Shown: positions 23,314 through 36,189 of the stretch, one piece after another | Numbering within the stretch: the stretch's first letter is position 1 | Layout: the number at the start of each line of letters is the position of its first letter | From: Cryptomeria japonica | Lineage: Eukaryota > Streptophyta > Pinopsida > Cupressales > Cupressaceae | NCBI RefSeq assembly: GCF_030272615.1 | Contig: NC_081410.1 | Span: forward strand, 220,835,415 to 220,899,414 | Direction of reading: 5' to 3' | DNA: 64,000 bases | Made by a program: the position numbers and the translations under genes | Notes under the pieces: model-generated | What the model saw: only the letters and a program-made list of their open reading frames with translations | Told to the model about the DNA's origin: nothing | Databases searched by the model: none

Positions 23314-24240
23314 GGATCAACCCACATGAGTGCAATCATTATTTATCGCCCCATCAATGGGAGAGTGTGGGATTGGGGTAGGGGAGAGCTTAAAGGAGTT
23401 TCTAGTTTTTGAGAATTTTACTATGCCAAGAGGAAAAGAAAGTACTCTTTTGCTCACTATAGAGTCATAGACACTTGACATAATGGTTTTAGAAATTTTA
23501 GTTTCTAAATTAGTAATAACCTGTCGAAGTGAATTTTTTTTTTGGAAATTTTTATTGTTCCTCTCATGCCATACATGGCAAATTATCAAATAGGGAGAGA
23601 ATATCCAATCTATTGAAAGTGGAATTCTTGTTTCAAAGAGGCCAGCCTTCGAAAACTTGGAGCAAGGAAGAAGGGAGATATTATACCAATGTAGTTTGGA
23701 AGATACCAAGCCTAACATAACCTAGCTTAAGGGACAAAACAAAAGCAAGCAATCAACATCTTCATTCGCCTATCCACAAAAAAATACAACACAAGTTATA
23801 ATTCATGCCAAAGTGCTGCAAGTGATCTCTAGTGAGAGTTTTTTTGTGAAGCTTCAACCAAGCAAATGTGTCTGCTTTAGAAAGATAACCTTTATTCCAG
23901 AAAAGATCAACATGCCACTCATTTTCTCTTAGTTGAGTTATTTGGTATAGATATCCTCCCCTTACTGTGTAAGTCCCATTCTTTGAACCAGTCTGTCGTA
24001 GAATGTCACTGCCATTACTAAATAAGGCTTTTCAAGAAGCTAATTGTTTCTGCAAAATCTCCTTTTGAAGCACTAAAATTGGAAGATTCGAAAAGTCTTT
24101 CCATACCACTTTAGTAACTCTCTTATCACTAATAATGTTAACATAATCCTAACTCTTTCTCCAAGCCTCCAATAAGACAGGTCTAGCATCCAACAAGTGC
24201 TCCCTAGTATCTAAGTTAGAGTACCCATTCTAGGAGTTAT
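23314..24240 (-). pseudogene. LINE ORF2 C-terminal fragment
   Basis: Minus strand. KVVWKDFSNLPI near 24120, FWNKGYLSKADTFAWLKLH near 23900-23845 and IICHVWHERNNKNFQKK near 23590-23530 reproduce the C-terminal zinc-binding reverse transcriptase region (zf-RVT, with the WxxRN motif) of plant L1-type LINEs. The frame ends at 23317. Several stops and frameshifts are present. The RT core is not seen, so it is a 5'-truncated or eroded copy. Confidence 0.75.
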
Positions 24241-24567
24241 GCTAGAAAAGAGCCTTCTCTCCATTCCTAATCTCTTAGGTTAGATGATTTGTTAAGTTAT
24301 CCTAAGTTATAATTGGTGTATAAATATGACTTATGTGGAAATTTGAAAATGAATGGCCTGAAATTTAAAATTATACTAATATAGTGTTATATGAACTTTT
24401 CACCTTTATATATATACATATATAAGTATTTTGGCTTCGATATTCGTCTTCATGATTTTCTAAAGTATTGGTGCAATAATATAATTTACAGTTTGCATGC
24501 ACTCTTTCTTTCTTTTCCCAAGAACAATTTTGGTTGCTGTTGTCAAATGGATCTTATGTAATTGCAG
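24241..24567. other. Possible intron end before the exon-like block
   Basis: No ORF or element. The last 60 bases are T/C-rich (CTTTCTTTCTTTTCCC) and end TTGCAG, a good splice acceptor. Confidence 0.4.
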
Positions 24568-24698
24568 GTTGCAGTAAAATTTACTGTATCCCACAGCTGC
24601 GATCTTTCACATTTGATAGCATATTTAGTTTCAAGCCTGGGTTTGAAGACTGTTGAGAGTGGTGGTGGTGCAGAAATGATTTTACGTGCATGGGAAAG
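24568..24698 (+). CDS. Orphan exon-like block of an unidentified host gene (partial)
   Basis: 131 bp open in one frame, bounded by a T/C-rich tract plus TTGCAG on the left and AAAG|GTAAGT on the right, both near consensus. Translation begins VAVKFTVSHSCDLSHL, continues LVSSLGLKTVESG and ends ILRAWE before a split codon (length leaves phase 2). The composition is unlike the surrounding repeats. I do not recognise the protein. No other exon is visible, which would fit a gene with very long introns or a pseudogene piece. Confidence 0.4.
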
Positions 24699-24908
24699 GT
24701 AAGTACAAGTCTGGGTATATTGTTTTCTTATTGGATATTCTAGTCGATAATAATCTTGTAGGTTGGAACTTGAGGTCAATATTCTATAATATGTTTCTTA
24801 CATAGTGCATGGAATTGTTGGGATCCTATTTTTCTATGTTATGAGTTAACATTTCCTCCAAAAAACAAAATAACTCAGCAAGAACATGGCACCAAAATTT
24901 GGTGAGGG

Positions 24909-24913
24909 GTTCA
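24909..24913. repeat. Target site duplication GTTCA, left copy
   Basis: Matches 55616-55620 and flanks the solo LTR ends. Confidence 0.8.
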
Positions 24914-27900
24914 TGTAATGCCCCGCTATGAGGCCTAGAGGACTTAAACAAATAATACAATGAAAATGTGAATAATTTAAAAATAAAATAAAATTGCCAT
25001 ACACAAGAATGGAGTAACATGATACTACAAGATAAAGATATGATGTACAAACAATATCTAGCATTAGTCCTCAAGGCCCCACAACGATGTTACTCAAAAT
25101 AACATTTACCAAACATACAAGAACATATGACACCTCAAAAGATATGTTGACACTGTCTATTACAAAGGATCCTGATACATAATACATTGCCATAAGAATA
25201 TACATATGATCATCGGTTACATCACAGGGTATCCATAAGGATAAAATCTCCATGAGTTCAAACAATGGAGTGAATACATGAATCCGGTACATAATGAAGT
25301 CTTCAATCTTCCCACGAGCCATCACGAACATGAAGTAGGACAAACCAAAACCCAATGGGTACGAATAGCACTCCACCCAACCATTTGGTACCATCAGGTC
25401 CACCCCTCGTGCTAGGAGGTATCAACCAGACCCAAGAGACAGATGGAAATACAAGAAGATATAAATGACTCACACGAGGCTCACAAGACTACTGTCACAA
25501 GAGACTCACAAGGCTATAATCACAGGAAATCAACCAACTTCCAGAGGCCCAAGCAATCCACAGAAGGACAAATCCAAGAGAGACCACTAGGTATGCAATA
25601 GTGAAGAGTGTCATCACTAGGTTGTCATGAGTTACCCTGGTGAGTCTTCACTAGGTCCCGACCCCCTTCCTGGGTTACCCTGGTGACCTCTCCCGACCCC
25701 CGGCCCCCATACAAACACTAGTGGACCACACCAACCTTTCGAAGGGACAAGATTGGTGGACGCCATTCCAGGCCTTCTCTACTTACCTCAGTCCTAAACA
25801 AGCACCCGAGCGTAAGAGAGGCAACAATTTAATCTTAATTAATGTGAACTAGCTACCCTCCCCAGTTCATTATTTTAAATTTTCACTTGATTACAAAACT
25901 CTCATTGAGCTACCCTGGCGACCACTTTGGGTCCCGACTCCCAATGAAAGCCACTCCCCCTTGACTTGCACCTAGGAATCCAAAATTCAACACAAGGTCT
26001 ATGACACCCCAAAACACCAAGAGTCTAGACCCCTCTACCATAGCAAAGGTTGACTGACTTGCTTGAATAGGATTACAAACATAGAGGTTCAAAGCAACAA
26101 AGAATGATTGACTATCATAGAAGTCATGCAGGACACCAATTATCATTACGTGAAATGACAAAGAGTAACCATACACAATTAGGAATTCCATCATTGTCCT
26201 AGCCTCTGGAACCTAAATTCATTTAATAACATAACCGGGTATCCCACAATAATAGACAAGAATCAAAGCAATAACAGGGTCTCAAAATGCCAAGCATAAA
26301 ATAATCAATCTTAATAATAAACAAAAGAGACCATAATACCATCTATACATCAATTAATTCAAATTAACATTAATTTTAATACCCCAAAATTTAAACCATT
26401 ATAACTCATTTTATTCCTAATAATTTGCACAATGAAACTAACATTTTATTATTCAAAACATATAAGAAATCGTAATTCATTCCTACAATTTTGCTATCAT
26501 GATATTTGATCAACAACAAATTAAATGAAGATTACTCAAGTTCATATGAAGACATAAATATAATCCGAAACATAACTTAACCACATGATTAATTAATTAT
26601 ATGAAATGACATATGTATTAATCGAAATACATTTACTTTTCTCAAAAATATATCTAAATTCCAAATATATCTATATTTAACAAAATACAAATATATATTT
26701 TGCAAAATATAACTCTATACTCAAATCTAATAACTTAATCTAAAAATATCTAATTTTATCCTTCATAACTATCTTTATCAAAACCTAGCTATATTTATCC
26801 AAAATATAACTATATTTATCAATTATACTATCTTATCAAAATAAACTACATTTTCCAAATAAAAAATATATATATATATCTAATTATTTGACCAACATCA
26901 ATATACATATATAAATGTATTAACATTTATATAATAATGAATTAGTCTGTGTATATATATATATAATCAAACCCACATATATCAACATGAAATTTAATAT
27001 TTACAAATTCTTTTTAAAAAAAAATAACAATCTGCTCTTAATATAATAAATCCCAGTCAGAAAAAGTGCCGTGTGGGGGGAAAGGTTTCCACCGTGGATC
27101 CCCCCCCCCCCAACGGTGGTGGTGGAGAAATTCCCCACCACCGTGGCTGCCCATGACACCCAGAAATACAAAGCACAGATTTTTTTTTTTTTCATATGCA
27201 GAAAATTAATTTCTTCATCACAATAAAATCATAATGAAAATAATACATATATCATTAACCACCCAAAATAAATTTAATAACAGACATTGCATAAATTATT
27301 ATTTTTATAAAATACAAAAATATCTTACGATTAAAATATGAACAGAAAATTGCAGACAGTTTTTTTTAAACAATCAAACCCATCACCCAAAATTTCCAGA
27401 TTCACAATTTACATTTAGTTTAATTCAGATTCACAGATAATTTCAATGACCCAATTTCCCCATTTAACAGACAAATCCATAAAATTTTCTCTTTTCAGAT
27501 AAATAAACAAACTAATTTCATTCAGACTAAAAATAAATTTTACATGCAAAAGAAGTGAATCTAGAACCCTACCTCTTAACGCTATCTGGAAATCAAGGAC
27601 AGAGGTGGAAGCAATAATCCTCAAGAAAATCCATAGCTGCCGAACACGATTCGCAAGGCACACAAATCCAGAAAGCTTCCACAAAATCTTTCAAACCCCT
27701 TCACTAATTCCTCAACAAAAAAACCAAAACAAAACTCCATTGTTCCCCAATTTCTTCTTACAAAACCAGATTTTCCCGAAATCCTTTTCAAAACCTCATA
27801 ACCAGAAATTCATGCGCACACGAAACTTCACGGGAACCCAAAGCTTTTCTTCCCCTTAAAAGATAACTCCCCAAAAGCATGCAAGATCTACTCATTAATT

Positions 27901-28102
27901 TCATTAATTAATTTATTTTCTTTTTGCAACTCCCACATGCAAATTTTAAAATTTTGAAAACAATAATTATTTATTACCTTTAAAATTAATTTTCCACTAA
28001 CACCATAAAATCCATAATTATTATTTAATTCCCTTTTAATTAATTATTTTCTAAATAGTAGATTAGATTAAATCACTTATGTAATTAACTAAATATATAA
28101 TA
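24914..28102 (-). other. Left arm of the interrupted solo LTR
   Basis: Non-coding. It contains pyrimidine-rich repeats near 25630-25720 (TACCCTGGTGA), very AT-rich sequence at 26400-27000, and a GC hairpin at 27113-27146 (ACGGTGGTGG / CCACCACCGT). Confidence 0.6.
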
Positions 28103-28118
28103 ATGCACAATTTCAATT
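28103..28118. repeat. LINE target site duplication, left copy (16 bp)
   Basis: ATGCACAATTTCAATT here and ATGCGCAATTTCAATT at 54911-54926: 15 of 16 identical. Confidence 0.88.
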
Positions 28119-28389
28119 TTTTTTTTTGATCGATAATATTGGATTTTATTATTAAAAGAAAAGGAAATTTACATCTTCATAAAAGAAACAATTATCTTTC
28201 AAAAAATCACCCACCAACCTCCCAGAACATTCCCAAATACAAAAACCGCCCTCCCAAAACCACTGTATGAACCAATCCAAAATTCCTAACAGTAGCACAT
28301 CATTATAGACAGATAAAATAGTATGAAGTCAAAATAAAACAGTTTGAACGGAGAAACGAGAATTAACTCCCAAAGACCAACAACAACAA

Positions 28390-28546
28390 AAAATCAAACA
28401 CTACCCGAAGGGGCAGCCAAAGTTTGTGTTCCACCTGCCGATGCCATCTTCATGCGTCTAGGCCTCGGCCTCAACCTTTGGCCAATCTCTACCTCGTCCC
28501 CTGCTTCCGCTCGTGCCCTCCGAATTACCTCTTCTAGCTCTATGAT
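28390..28546 (-). pseudogene. LINE ORF C-terminal tail
   Basis: Minus strand reads IIELEEVIRRARAEAG, then an Arg-rich stretch and ends ASAGGTQTLAAPSGSV followed by a stop. It continues the frame that breaks off at 53640 (AEKRESPKIIE). The short overlap IIE on both sides is the target duplication of the inserted GACTCGG element. Confidence 0.7.
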
Positions 28547-29293
28547 CTAAGTGAACACTTTTAGCCAAAGAAATGGGACTTGGACTCGGCTCAGACTCAG
28601 TGAGGCCAACTCGACTTGGGACTCGGACTTGGGAGTCAAAACATGGCTCAGACTCGGCAAAGTGAAAAACTCAAGAAATTTAGAGATTTTTAAAGATTTA
28701 AAACTTGTTTCATGCACCCTTTATTAAATACACCTTAAAGACACAATAACATCATCAAATAGAAGCTAATTTGATTACATACACAAGTATACATCAATCA
28801 CATAAGCATAAACGCAAATTGTAGCTGAAGGAAATAACAAACATAGATATATAAATATTGTCAAATGTATACAATATTACAAAACTCATGGAATAAAAAA
28901 TCCATGTCATCATATGATCAAATGAGATGCAAACTCTTCCTTTCCAACTCTTGATGCACCAAATGAAAGTATATGTTGTTATATGGAATTGGAGCCTAAT
29001 CAGACTTGGAGGTTAAAATTTCCCTACTTTTATTGGCGCAATTTCCCCTCTAATTTTACGATGGGGGTTTGGGGCAGCGCCCTTGGTGCACTCCCTGTCG
29101 CGATACAGGGTGGGGTCGAGGGGTAGTGCCGCGCGAGGCCAAAAGACTCTTATTATTTTAAACAGGCGTCAAGTGTTATTTTTCTATTGTTTCTCCTCAC
29201 AACTCACCTTTCTCCTCCTATTTTGCCAAATGAATCTTAAAGTTACATGCCGCTGACCGAGTTTGGGAGTCGGGACTCGCCAAACTCGGCGAT

Positions 29294-29636
29294 TGTTAGG
29301 GGTCAATAACACATGTTAGTAGGGATGATAGTTATATTTGTGTTTATGTTTATGTTGAGTTGCCGAGAGGTTCTTGTCGGGTAGTTGGGAGTGGGTGACG
29401 GTTGGCAACTTGGCCAACCGTCGAGTCTATATATGGTTTGGATGGAACCTCGGCAAGGGGAGATGATGTAGGGATATATTCTGGATAATTCAATAAAGAT
29501 ATAACTCTTCTGGTCTAGTTGTTTATCATTATTACTTATGCTGTGATATATGAATGTTCTGTTACATGAATAATTGGTACGTGTGGAAAACACTGTGTTA
29601 TTTGTTTGTTACCAACTTTACATTAAGGACTAAACA
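29294..29636 (+). repeat. 5' LTR of gypsy A
   Basis: 343 bp, TGTTAGGGGTC...GGACTAAACA. A TATATATGG box lies at about 29431 and a possible poly-A signal AATAAAG at about 29491. Confidence 0.92.
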
Positions 29637-29639
29637 TTT

Positions 29640-29657
29640 TGGCGCCGTTGCTTGAAC
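29640..29657 (+). other. Primer-binding site of gypsy A (tRNA-Asp type)
   Basis: TGGCGCCGTTGCTTGAAC: the first 12 bases equal the tRNA-Asp site TGGCGCCGTTGC; the rest has diverged. Confidence 0.85.
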
Positions 29658-29740
29658 AAACTTGGAGATAACTATGGCGGCAGGCGGAAGGAATTAATGG
29701 GTGGGCCATTCAACTAGCAATTAATTGTCGTGGACAATGA

Positions 29741-30008
29741 TGTTAGTGGCATTATTGTATGCAAATAAAACTAGTTAATAAAGTTGTAATTGTTTTTGTT
29801 AGTTCGGCAGCCGAGGGATGGTAGTTACGGTGCGACGGTTGGCACTCACACCCCCTCGGCATCTTTATATACTTCCGAATGTAATTTGTGACACACGATT
29901 ATGAATGGAATAACATCTCTTATATTTTATCTGATATCTATGGCGTTATTATTCTGCATTACGTGTTGTATTTGTATGCTTTAAGCTATTCACCCGAGAG
30001 GGTAAACA
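29741..30008 (+). repeat. 5' LTR of gypsy B
   Basis: TGTTAGTGGCATTATTG...GAGAGGGTAAACA; TTTATATACTT at about 29869 is a TATA candidate. Confidence 0.93.
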
Positions 30009-30010
30009 TT

Positions 30011-30028
30011 TGGCGCCGTTGCCTAGAC
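30011..30028 (+). other. Primer-binding site of gypsy B (tRNA-Asp type)
   Basis: TGGCGCCGTTGCCTAGAC, 13 leading bases identical to the tRNA-Asp-type site. Confidence 0.87.
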
Positions 30029-30058
30029 ATACTCGGGAAAGGAAGGAGCGGATGGCGC

Positions 30059-32370
30059 ATGGACACGATGGGTCTTCTCGTTGGTGAGATAAACCCAGAG
30101 GCCGACAACGCGCAAACAAAGCTCTACCACGGAGAAGACACTGCAACGAGGGAATTCCCAATCCTCCTTCAGGTGGCCATCGAGACCTATGTCCGAAGGG
30201 AGGCCACAAAGGCTGAAATCCCAACAAGTGTTGTTTGGACCGCACTGGAAGTTAGTTCCGCAGTAAATCGGTTGATGAACCACCTCCCCCAGTTACTTGC
30301 ACAGGCATCCCTGGCACAACGAACTCGCCTGGTGGAGATTGGTCGGGAAGAGCGACGCCAACAAATCCTCCAACAGTATGAAGAAAACAGCTGTCGGGGA
30401 GCAGAGCGTGATGGGACGAGGCCAAGAGGAAATTGAACCCTGAATCCCAGAGGGACAAAAGAACATTCTATATTTGAATAAAGGTGTCATAATATTGACA
30501 CAAGTTGTATCTGATGAGATGAATTAATAAAGGAGTGTTCTGTTTTTATGTGTTGTTATTTATGGAAATGTACGGGAATTAATGCCCAATCTATTAAAGA
30601 AAGATAGAAATAAGAAAGCACAAACGAAGGAGTGGGAGGTTGCACAGAGGGCCTTGATTCTGGAGCAACAAGTAGAATGTAGACGGAGGCTGAGGCAACT
30701 TGCCGAAGGACGACCTGCCGAAGGGTTGCTCGAAGGGAACCAAGGAGGTGTCACGGAGGGTGCAGAAGCCGAGGAAAATTTCTACGCATCGCTAGAACAC
30801 TGCAGGGTGAGAAGCCACGAAGAGTTTTTGGAGGAAACAAAGCTATGGAGGAATCTGGTCGAAGAGACCCGGGATTAGTTTAGGAACTTATCCCTTACGT
30901 TGCGCAGTGAGGACCACCGAAGGGAGCCGGACGTGGGTGAGAATGGAGGTGAGGGCAACCGTACGACTGTAGGGGCCGAGGAGCCGCAGACACACGACAG
31001 ACAAAACACCGTACCCCCAGTCACTCAAGCAGGAAACACCATCGGCGCCGAAGGGAGTGGCGCGGGTGCACAACAGACATCGCCACAACCACCTCCGGGG
31101 ACACGACCCCCATTAATGGCCAGTAAACAGAAGCTGCCGAAGTTCAACGGCGACAGAAAGGAAGATCCCGTCCGCCATTGCGCACTTGCGAAACCATATG
31201 GTCAGCGAACGGTGTTATCGACTAGGACGAATGGGTAACACAATTTCCAGCAGCCTTAAGGGGAGTGGCCATCGATTGGTATCCAGATATGGATAAGGCC
31301 AAAGTCGGCACATGGCCCGACCTGAAGAAGGAGTTCGGGATAGAGTTCCGCCTTCTCAGAGACAACAACGAAATAGTAGCCGAAATCTATGGCACAAAGC
31401 AGAACAAGAATGAGACTGTCCGAGCCTATAGTCGGCGGCTCAAGGAACTGTTGGGGAAAATGGAGAGACAACCAGCGGATGGCTTGAAAAAGAGATGGTT
31501 CGTGGAGGTACTGAAACACTCCCTCTGGAAGAAGATGAAAATTGGTCCACCAACCTCGTACGAAGACGCATATAACAGAGCGATGGATCTCGAGAGCGAG
31601 ACCAAGACATCCAAGAAAAAAAAGGATAGCTCGTTCGAGGATGATGACTCTTCCGAGGGAAGCAGCAGCGATGGCGAGGCGGGCAAAAAGGTGCAAGCGC
31701 TCCAGAAAGACATGGAGCGAATGAGGAGAGAATTTAAAACAATGAGAAGCACGGGTCGGACCGAAGGCGACGTATGGTGCACAGAGTGCAAAGAGGAAGG
31801 ACATACGAAGGGTACTTGCCCGAAGAAGGCCTTTTGTGAGATTTGCCAAGTGATGGGACGCTCCATTAAGGAGTGCCCATACAACATGACGACCTGAAGT
31901 ACGCAAATGAACCAAGTGCTGTTCACTGAACAAGCCAGAACATCGGCACAAGCGGGTACGACCCAACAAACCAACACAACGACATCATCTGGAGGTTACA
32001 AGGACAACAGACGCGGCGGCGGAATGAATAACAATAATAACAATAACAATAACAATAACAGAAGCCGTATCCAGTATGACGCCAAGGGCCGGCCAATGAT
32101 CTAGTGTAGGGCCTGCAATCAGTGGGGGCACTTCGCCCGTGATTGCACAAAGGAAGCGCCACCCCTCAACACCTCTGCCGATGGTGTGGGCCAGGCGACC
32201 ATGAGGACGCAAATTGCCCTAAGCTAGGGGTTAATCTCCTCGACATTGAGAAGACTGGTGAGAAAGAAGTACTGGCGATCACCCGCACTCAGACGAAAAA
32301 GGCCACTTATCCCGACCCCGTACGGAGGAGAGATTATGGGAGGCAAAAGCCAATATTGAACGTGAGATGA
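30059..32370 (+). pseudogene. Gypsy B gag with two pairs of CCHC-type knuckles
   Basis: The likely start is ATG 30059 (MDTMGLLVGEINPE); an earlier ATG at 30052 is out of frame. The N-terminal module ends at 30436. A charged linker follows at 30582-31238, then the capsid domain at 31265-31760 (GVAIDWYPDMDKAKVGTWPD, VRAYSRRLKELL, LKKRWFVE). Knuckles: CTECKEEGHTKGTC, CEICQVMGRSIKEC (His replaced by Arg), then an Asn-rich linker, CRACNQWGHFARDC and CRWCGPGDHEDANC. At least two frameshifts and several stops, including TAG before the third knuckle, inactivate it. Gag would package the RNA in the particle. Confidence 0.85.
32025..32060 (+). repeat. (AAC/AAT)n microsatellite coding poly-Asn
   Basis: About eleven AAC/AAT codons in gag B, between the two knuckle pairs. 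Confidence 0.9.
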
Positions 32371-32546
32371 CGGCCGAACGATGGAACAATGAGGTGGTGA
32401 GTACATCGCGTACTGAAGCTGAAAATAACATCATTGGGCAAGTACTGCAGATGGAAGTACCTATAAGGGTAAAGGACCTTCTAGAAACAATGCCACAGTT
32501 GAGAACCGCCATTTTTAGTTCCATACAAACCACTGCGTAGGCACCT

Positions 32547-35500
32547 TTGCGTGCCACATGGGCGGAAGTTCCGGTCAGCCCCTCGGTTGATCCAATGTTG
32601 TTGGCCTTAAATAGTGGTCGGCATCCTGCTGTAGTAGAGATGGGAATTCTCGGGGCTATCCTCAAAGACACCATCGTGGACGGAGGTTCGGGGGTGAATG
32701 TACTGCCAGAGGATACGTGGAAGAAGCTGGGGAAGCCAACACTATGGCCACCCACGTTCAACTTGGTCGGTGCAGACCAGCACGACATCAAGCCACTCGG
32801 CACCCTGATGGCCCAGCCGGTCACCATCGACACACAACCCTTCATACTAGATTTTGTGGTAATCCCACTCAAGAAGAAGGGGTACGAGGCCATCTTAGGC
32901 AGAGGGTGGCTGGTTACAGCAAAGGTGAACCACGACTAGAAAAAGAACACCCTTTCTATGGAGAAAGGGGGGCGGAAGTACACCATTGATCTGAGGACCG
33001 AGGTTGTTGGCGAGGAACTGGCGTCATCTGACTCGGATTCAGAGGATTCAAACAGATGGGAGTGGGACTCCTATGAAGGTAAAGACGAGAGGGAACCAAA
33101 CGAGGAAGGAGTGCTGGAACTTGGCGGATGTTCAGAAGATGACACTTCCTCATTGAATGGACTCTTCCACTGGCAAATGGAAGACTATGAAGTGTTTCAT
33201 CCGGCTTGTCACATGCTACAGATTGAAGACGAATCAGGCGAGAAGGAGGAGTTTCCGCTAGAATACACGGAGTACAAGGAGGGAGACGCCAAAATAAATG
33301 ATGTCTCGGCATATGAATTTTCGAAAGATAGGCCAATGCGGTACGAAGACCCCACTGTGAAGGAAACAAACCTAGGAGACACTGCCAATCTCCGAAATAT
33401 CTGGGTAGGCGACGATTGGAGCCCAGTGCTGAAGGCTGCAGCATTCAAAATCTTCCTGGAATACAAGGATGTATTCGCGTGCTCCTACAAGGATTTGAAG
33501 GGGGTTCCGCCATAAATGTGTGTCCACCGGATACCATTGGTTCCAGGAGCTCAACCGGTACGGAAGAGGCCGTACCGAATGAACAAAAACTACGTTGCCA
33601 AGGTGAATGAGGAGATTGAACGGATGCTGGAGGTCGGCATCATATTTCGGGTGGAGACAAGTGAGTGGGTCTCGCCGATTGTGATTTCACTAAAGGAGGC
33701 CAACGAGATCCGCATTTGCGTGGATTTTCGGTGCCTCAACGCAGTCACCATGAAGGACCAGTTTCCCATACCCTTCACAGATAGTATCCTGGAGGAGGTG
33801 GCTGGCCATGAAATGTACTCATTTCTCGACGACTTCTCAGGGTCCAACCAGATTTCGATAGCTGAGGAGGACAAGCTGAAGACCACCTTTGTGGTGGAAG
33901 ATGGAGTCTATGCATACAACCGGATGCCTTTCGGCTTGTGCAACGCTCCCGCAACCTCCCAGAGGATAGTTCTTCACATCTTTGATAAGATGTTGGTGGG
34001 AAATTTTAAAGCCTTTTTGGATGACTGGTCAATTTTCAGTTGCGAAGACACCCACTTGGTGGCGCTGAGAGAGTGCATGGAGCGGTGCCGAAGGGCTAGG
34101 CTCGCCTTAAATCCACGGAAATGCCGATTTATGGTACCATAGGGGAAGTTGCTGGGCCATATCGTTTGTAAAGCTGGACTGAAAACTGACCCAGATAAGG
34201 TACGAGTAATTGTGGAAATGGAGTCGCCCATTGATGTGACAGGAGTCAAGTCCTTTTTGGGAGACATTGGATACTACCGGAAGTTCATCAAGAACTTTGC
34301 CCAACTTTCATTTCCACTCGACAAACTAACTCGAAAGGGCGAACCATACATATGGGAATCGGCACAAAGGGAAGCATTCCAGGAACTCAAGACGAGACTG
34401 GTGGCAACACCCATTTTGGCCTATCCAAATTGGGACCAAGAATTCCACGTACACGTGGATGCCTCAAACTATGCCATTGGTGCTACGCTAGCTCAGGAAG
34501 GGGCACACGGGTTGGATCACCCCATCTATTTTGCGAGTAAGTTGATGTCGAAAGCCGAGAGGAACTACAGTACCACCGAGAGGGAGGCCCTCGGGATGGT
34601 CTATGCCATACATAAATTTTGACACTACTTGCTAGCGACATCCTTCACCTTCTATGTGGACCATCGGGCCTTGATGTACCTGGTAAACAAACCCATCATC
34701 CAAGGCAGGATAAGCAGATGGCTACTGCTACTTCAGGAGTTTACGTTCACAATAATCGTACGGCCAAGCAAAAGCCATGTCATTGCTGACCAATTGTCCC
34801 GGATCAGGTCAGGAGAGCTGCCAGAAGGGGTAAATGACGACTTCCCAGACGCCCACCTATTCAAGATCGTAGTACTACCACCATGGTATACTGCCATCGG
34901 GGAATATCTCTCCACCTCCGTATTCCCCCAAGGCATGCCGCCAGGAGAGCGAAGACGGCTTGTGTTGAGAAGCCGCACATTCCAGCTGATTAATGGTTTA
35001 TTGTATAAAATGGGGCCCGACGAGGTGTTACGTCGGTGTGTGATGGAGGAAGAGGTGCCAAGCGTCTTGAGGGAAGCACATGGGCCCGCAGGAGGCCATA
35101 TGGGACCGGACACTACGGCAAGGAAGGTGTTGCTAGTAGGCCTCTGGTGGCCCACATTGTATAATGATGCGAGAGAATGGGTAGTAGGTTGTGATACCTG
35201 CCAGAGAGCGAGGAGGCAGCTGAAAAGGGATTTCATGCCCCTCAACCCTTCGCATGCCCAAGAACTATTCGAGCGTTGGGGGTTGGATTTTATCAAGCCG
35301 CTCAAGGTGAGCCACGCTAGGAGGTGTCGCTACATCGTGGTAGCCACTGAATATTTAACCAAGTGGGTTGAAGCGCCGGCCCCACCTGACAACTAGGCCG
35401 TAAGAATAGCAAGATTCATCTACGAGCAAATTATTACATGGTATGGGATCCCTATGTAGTTGACAAGCGATAGGGGTGGACATTTTGTGAACCACGTTAT

Positions 35501-36169
35501 TGAACTCCTTACTACGGAATTCAAGATTCTTCATTCACTGTCTAGCCCCTATTACCCGTGAGCCAATGGGCAAGCCGAGGCTACCAACAAGATTCTCGTG
35601 GGTGTGATTTACAAGTCGTGCGGCGTCGAGGGAGAAGACTGGGAAGAAAAATTGCCTTCGGTCTTGTGGGCCTACTGCACAACCTACAAGGTGACCATTG
35701 GCTAGACTCCGTTCCAACTCATGTACGGGCAGGAAGCTGTGGTGCCAGCGGAGTTCATGGTGCCAAGCCTTCGCATTGCAGTGGAGAACAGACTCGGGGA
35801 TATGGAGAGCCTGAGGGAGAGTTATATGCCTTAAGCAAGCTGGACGAAAAAAGAATGATGGCACAATGGGCCACAGAGGCAGCCCAACAAAGAAGGAAGG
35901 ATTGGCACGACAAGCATCTTAGGCGAATGAAGTTTACTCCGGGGCAATTAGTGTTGAAATTCAATGGCAGGAACGAAATCAAACCAGGAAAATTTTAAGT
36001 GCGATGGCTAGGGCCCTTCAAGGTACGCGAGGTCAATGCCAACGGGGCAATTAAGTTGTGGATGCTCGACGGGAAGGAGATACCTGATGCCGTCAATGGG
36101 TCAAAATTAAAACAGTACCACAAAAGACGGGTGATCGACCCCGAACCCTCTAGAAGGAATAACAATTAA
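32547..36169 (+). pseudogene. Gypsy B pol: protease, RT, RNase H, integrase
   Basis: Mostly one frame from 32547. Protease: IVDGGSGVNVLP (D-G-G instead of D-T/S-G) and ILGRGWL. A long acidic linker follows (33000-33400). RT: PIVISLKEANEIRICVDFR, MPFGLCNAP, and FLDDWSIF as the catalytic box. RNase H: HVHVDASNYAIGA, TTEREALGMVYAI, FTFYVDH. Integrase: zinc region with GGHMG and CDTC, then Asp in WGLDF, Asp in TSDRGGHF and Glu in NGQAEATN. No chromodomain is seen at the C-terminus (VNGSKLKQYHKRR). In-frame stops (for example at 32937, 33513, 34140, 34620, 35394) and a one-base shift near 35825 disable it. Confidence 0.93.
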
Positions 36170-36189
36170 AAAAAGGAAAAAAAGAAAAA

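Noticed and set aside
27113-27146. GC-rich hairpin as a terminator or microRNA precursor
   Set aside because: Stem of only 10 bp next to a poly-C run within an LTR; too short for a microRNA precursor.
31256-31977. Long minus-strand open frames opposite gag B (183 and 237 codons)
   Set aside because: They are mirror frames of a GC-richer coding strand; translation has no domain and the plus strand gives clear gag motifs.
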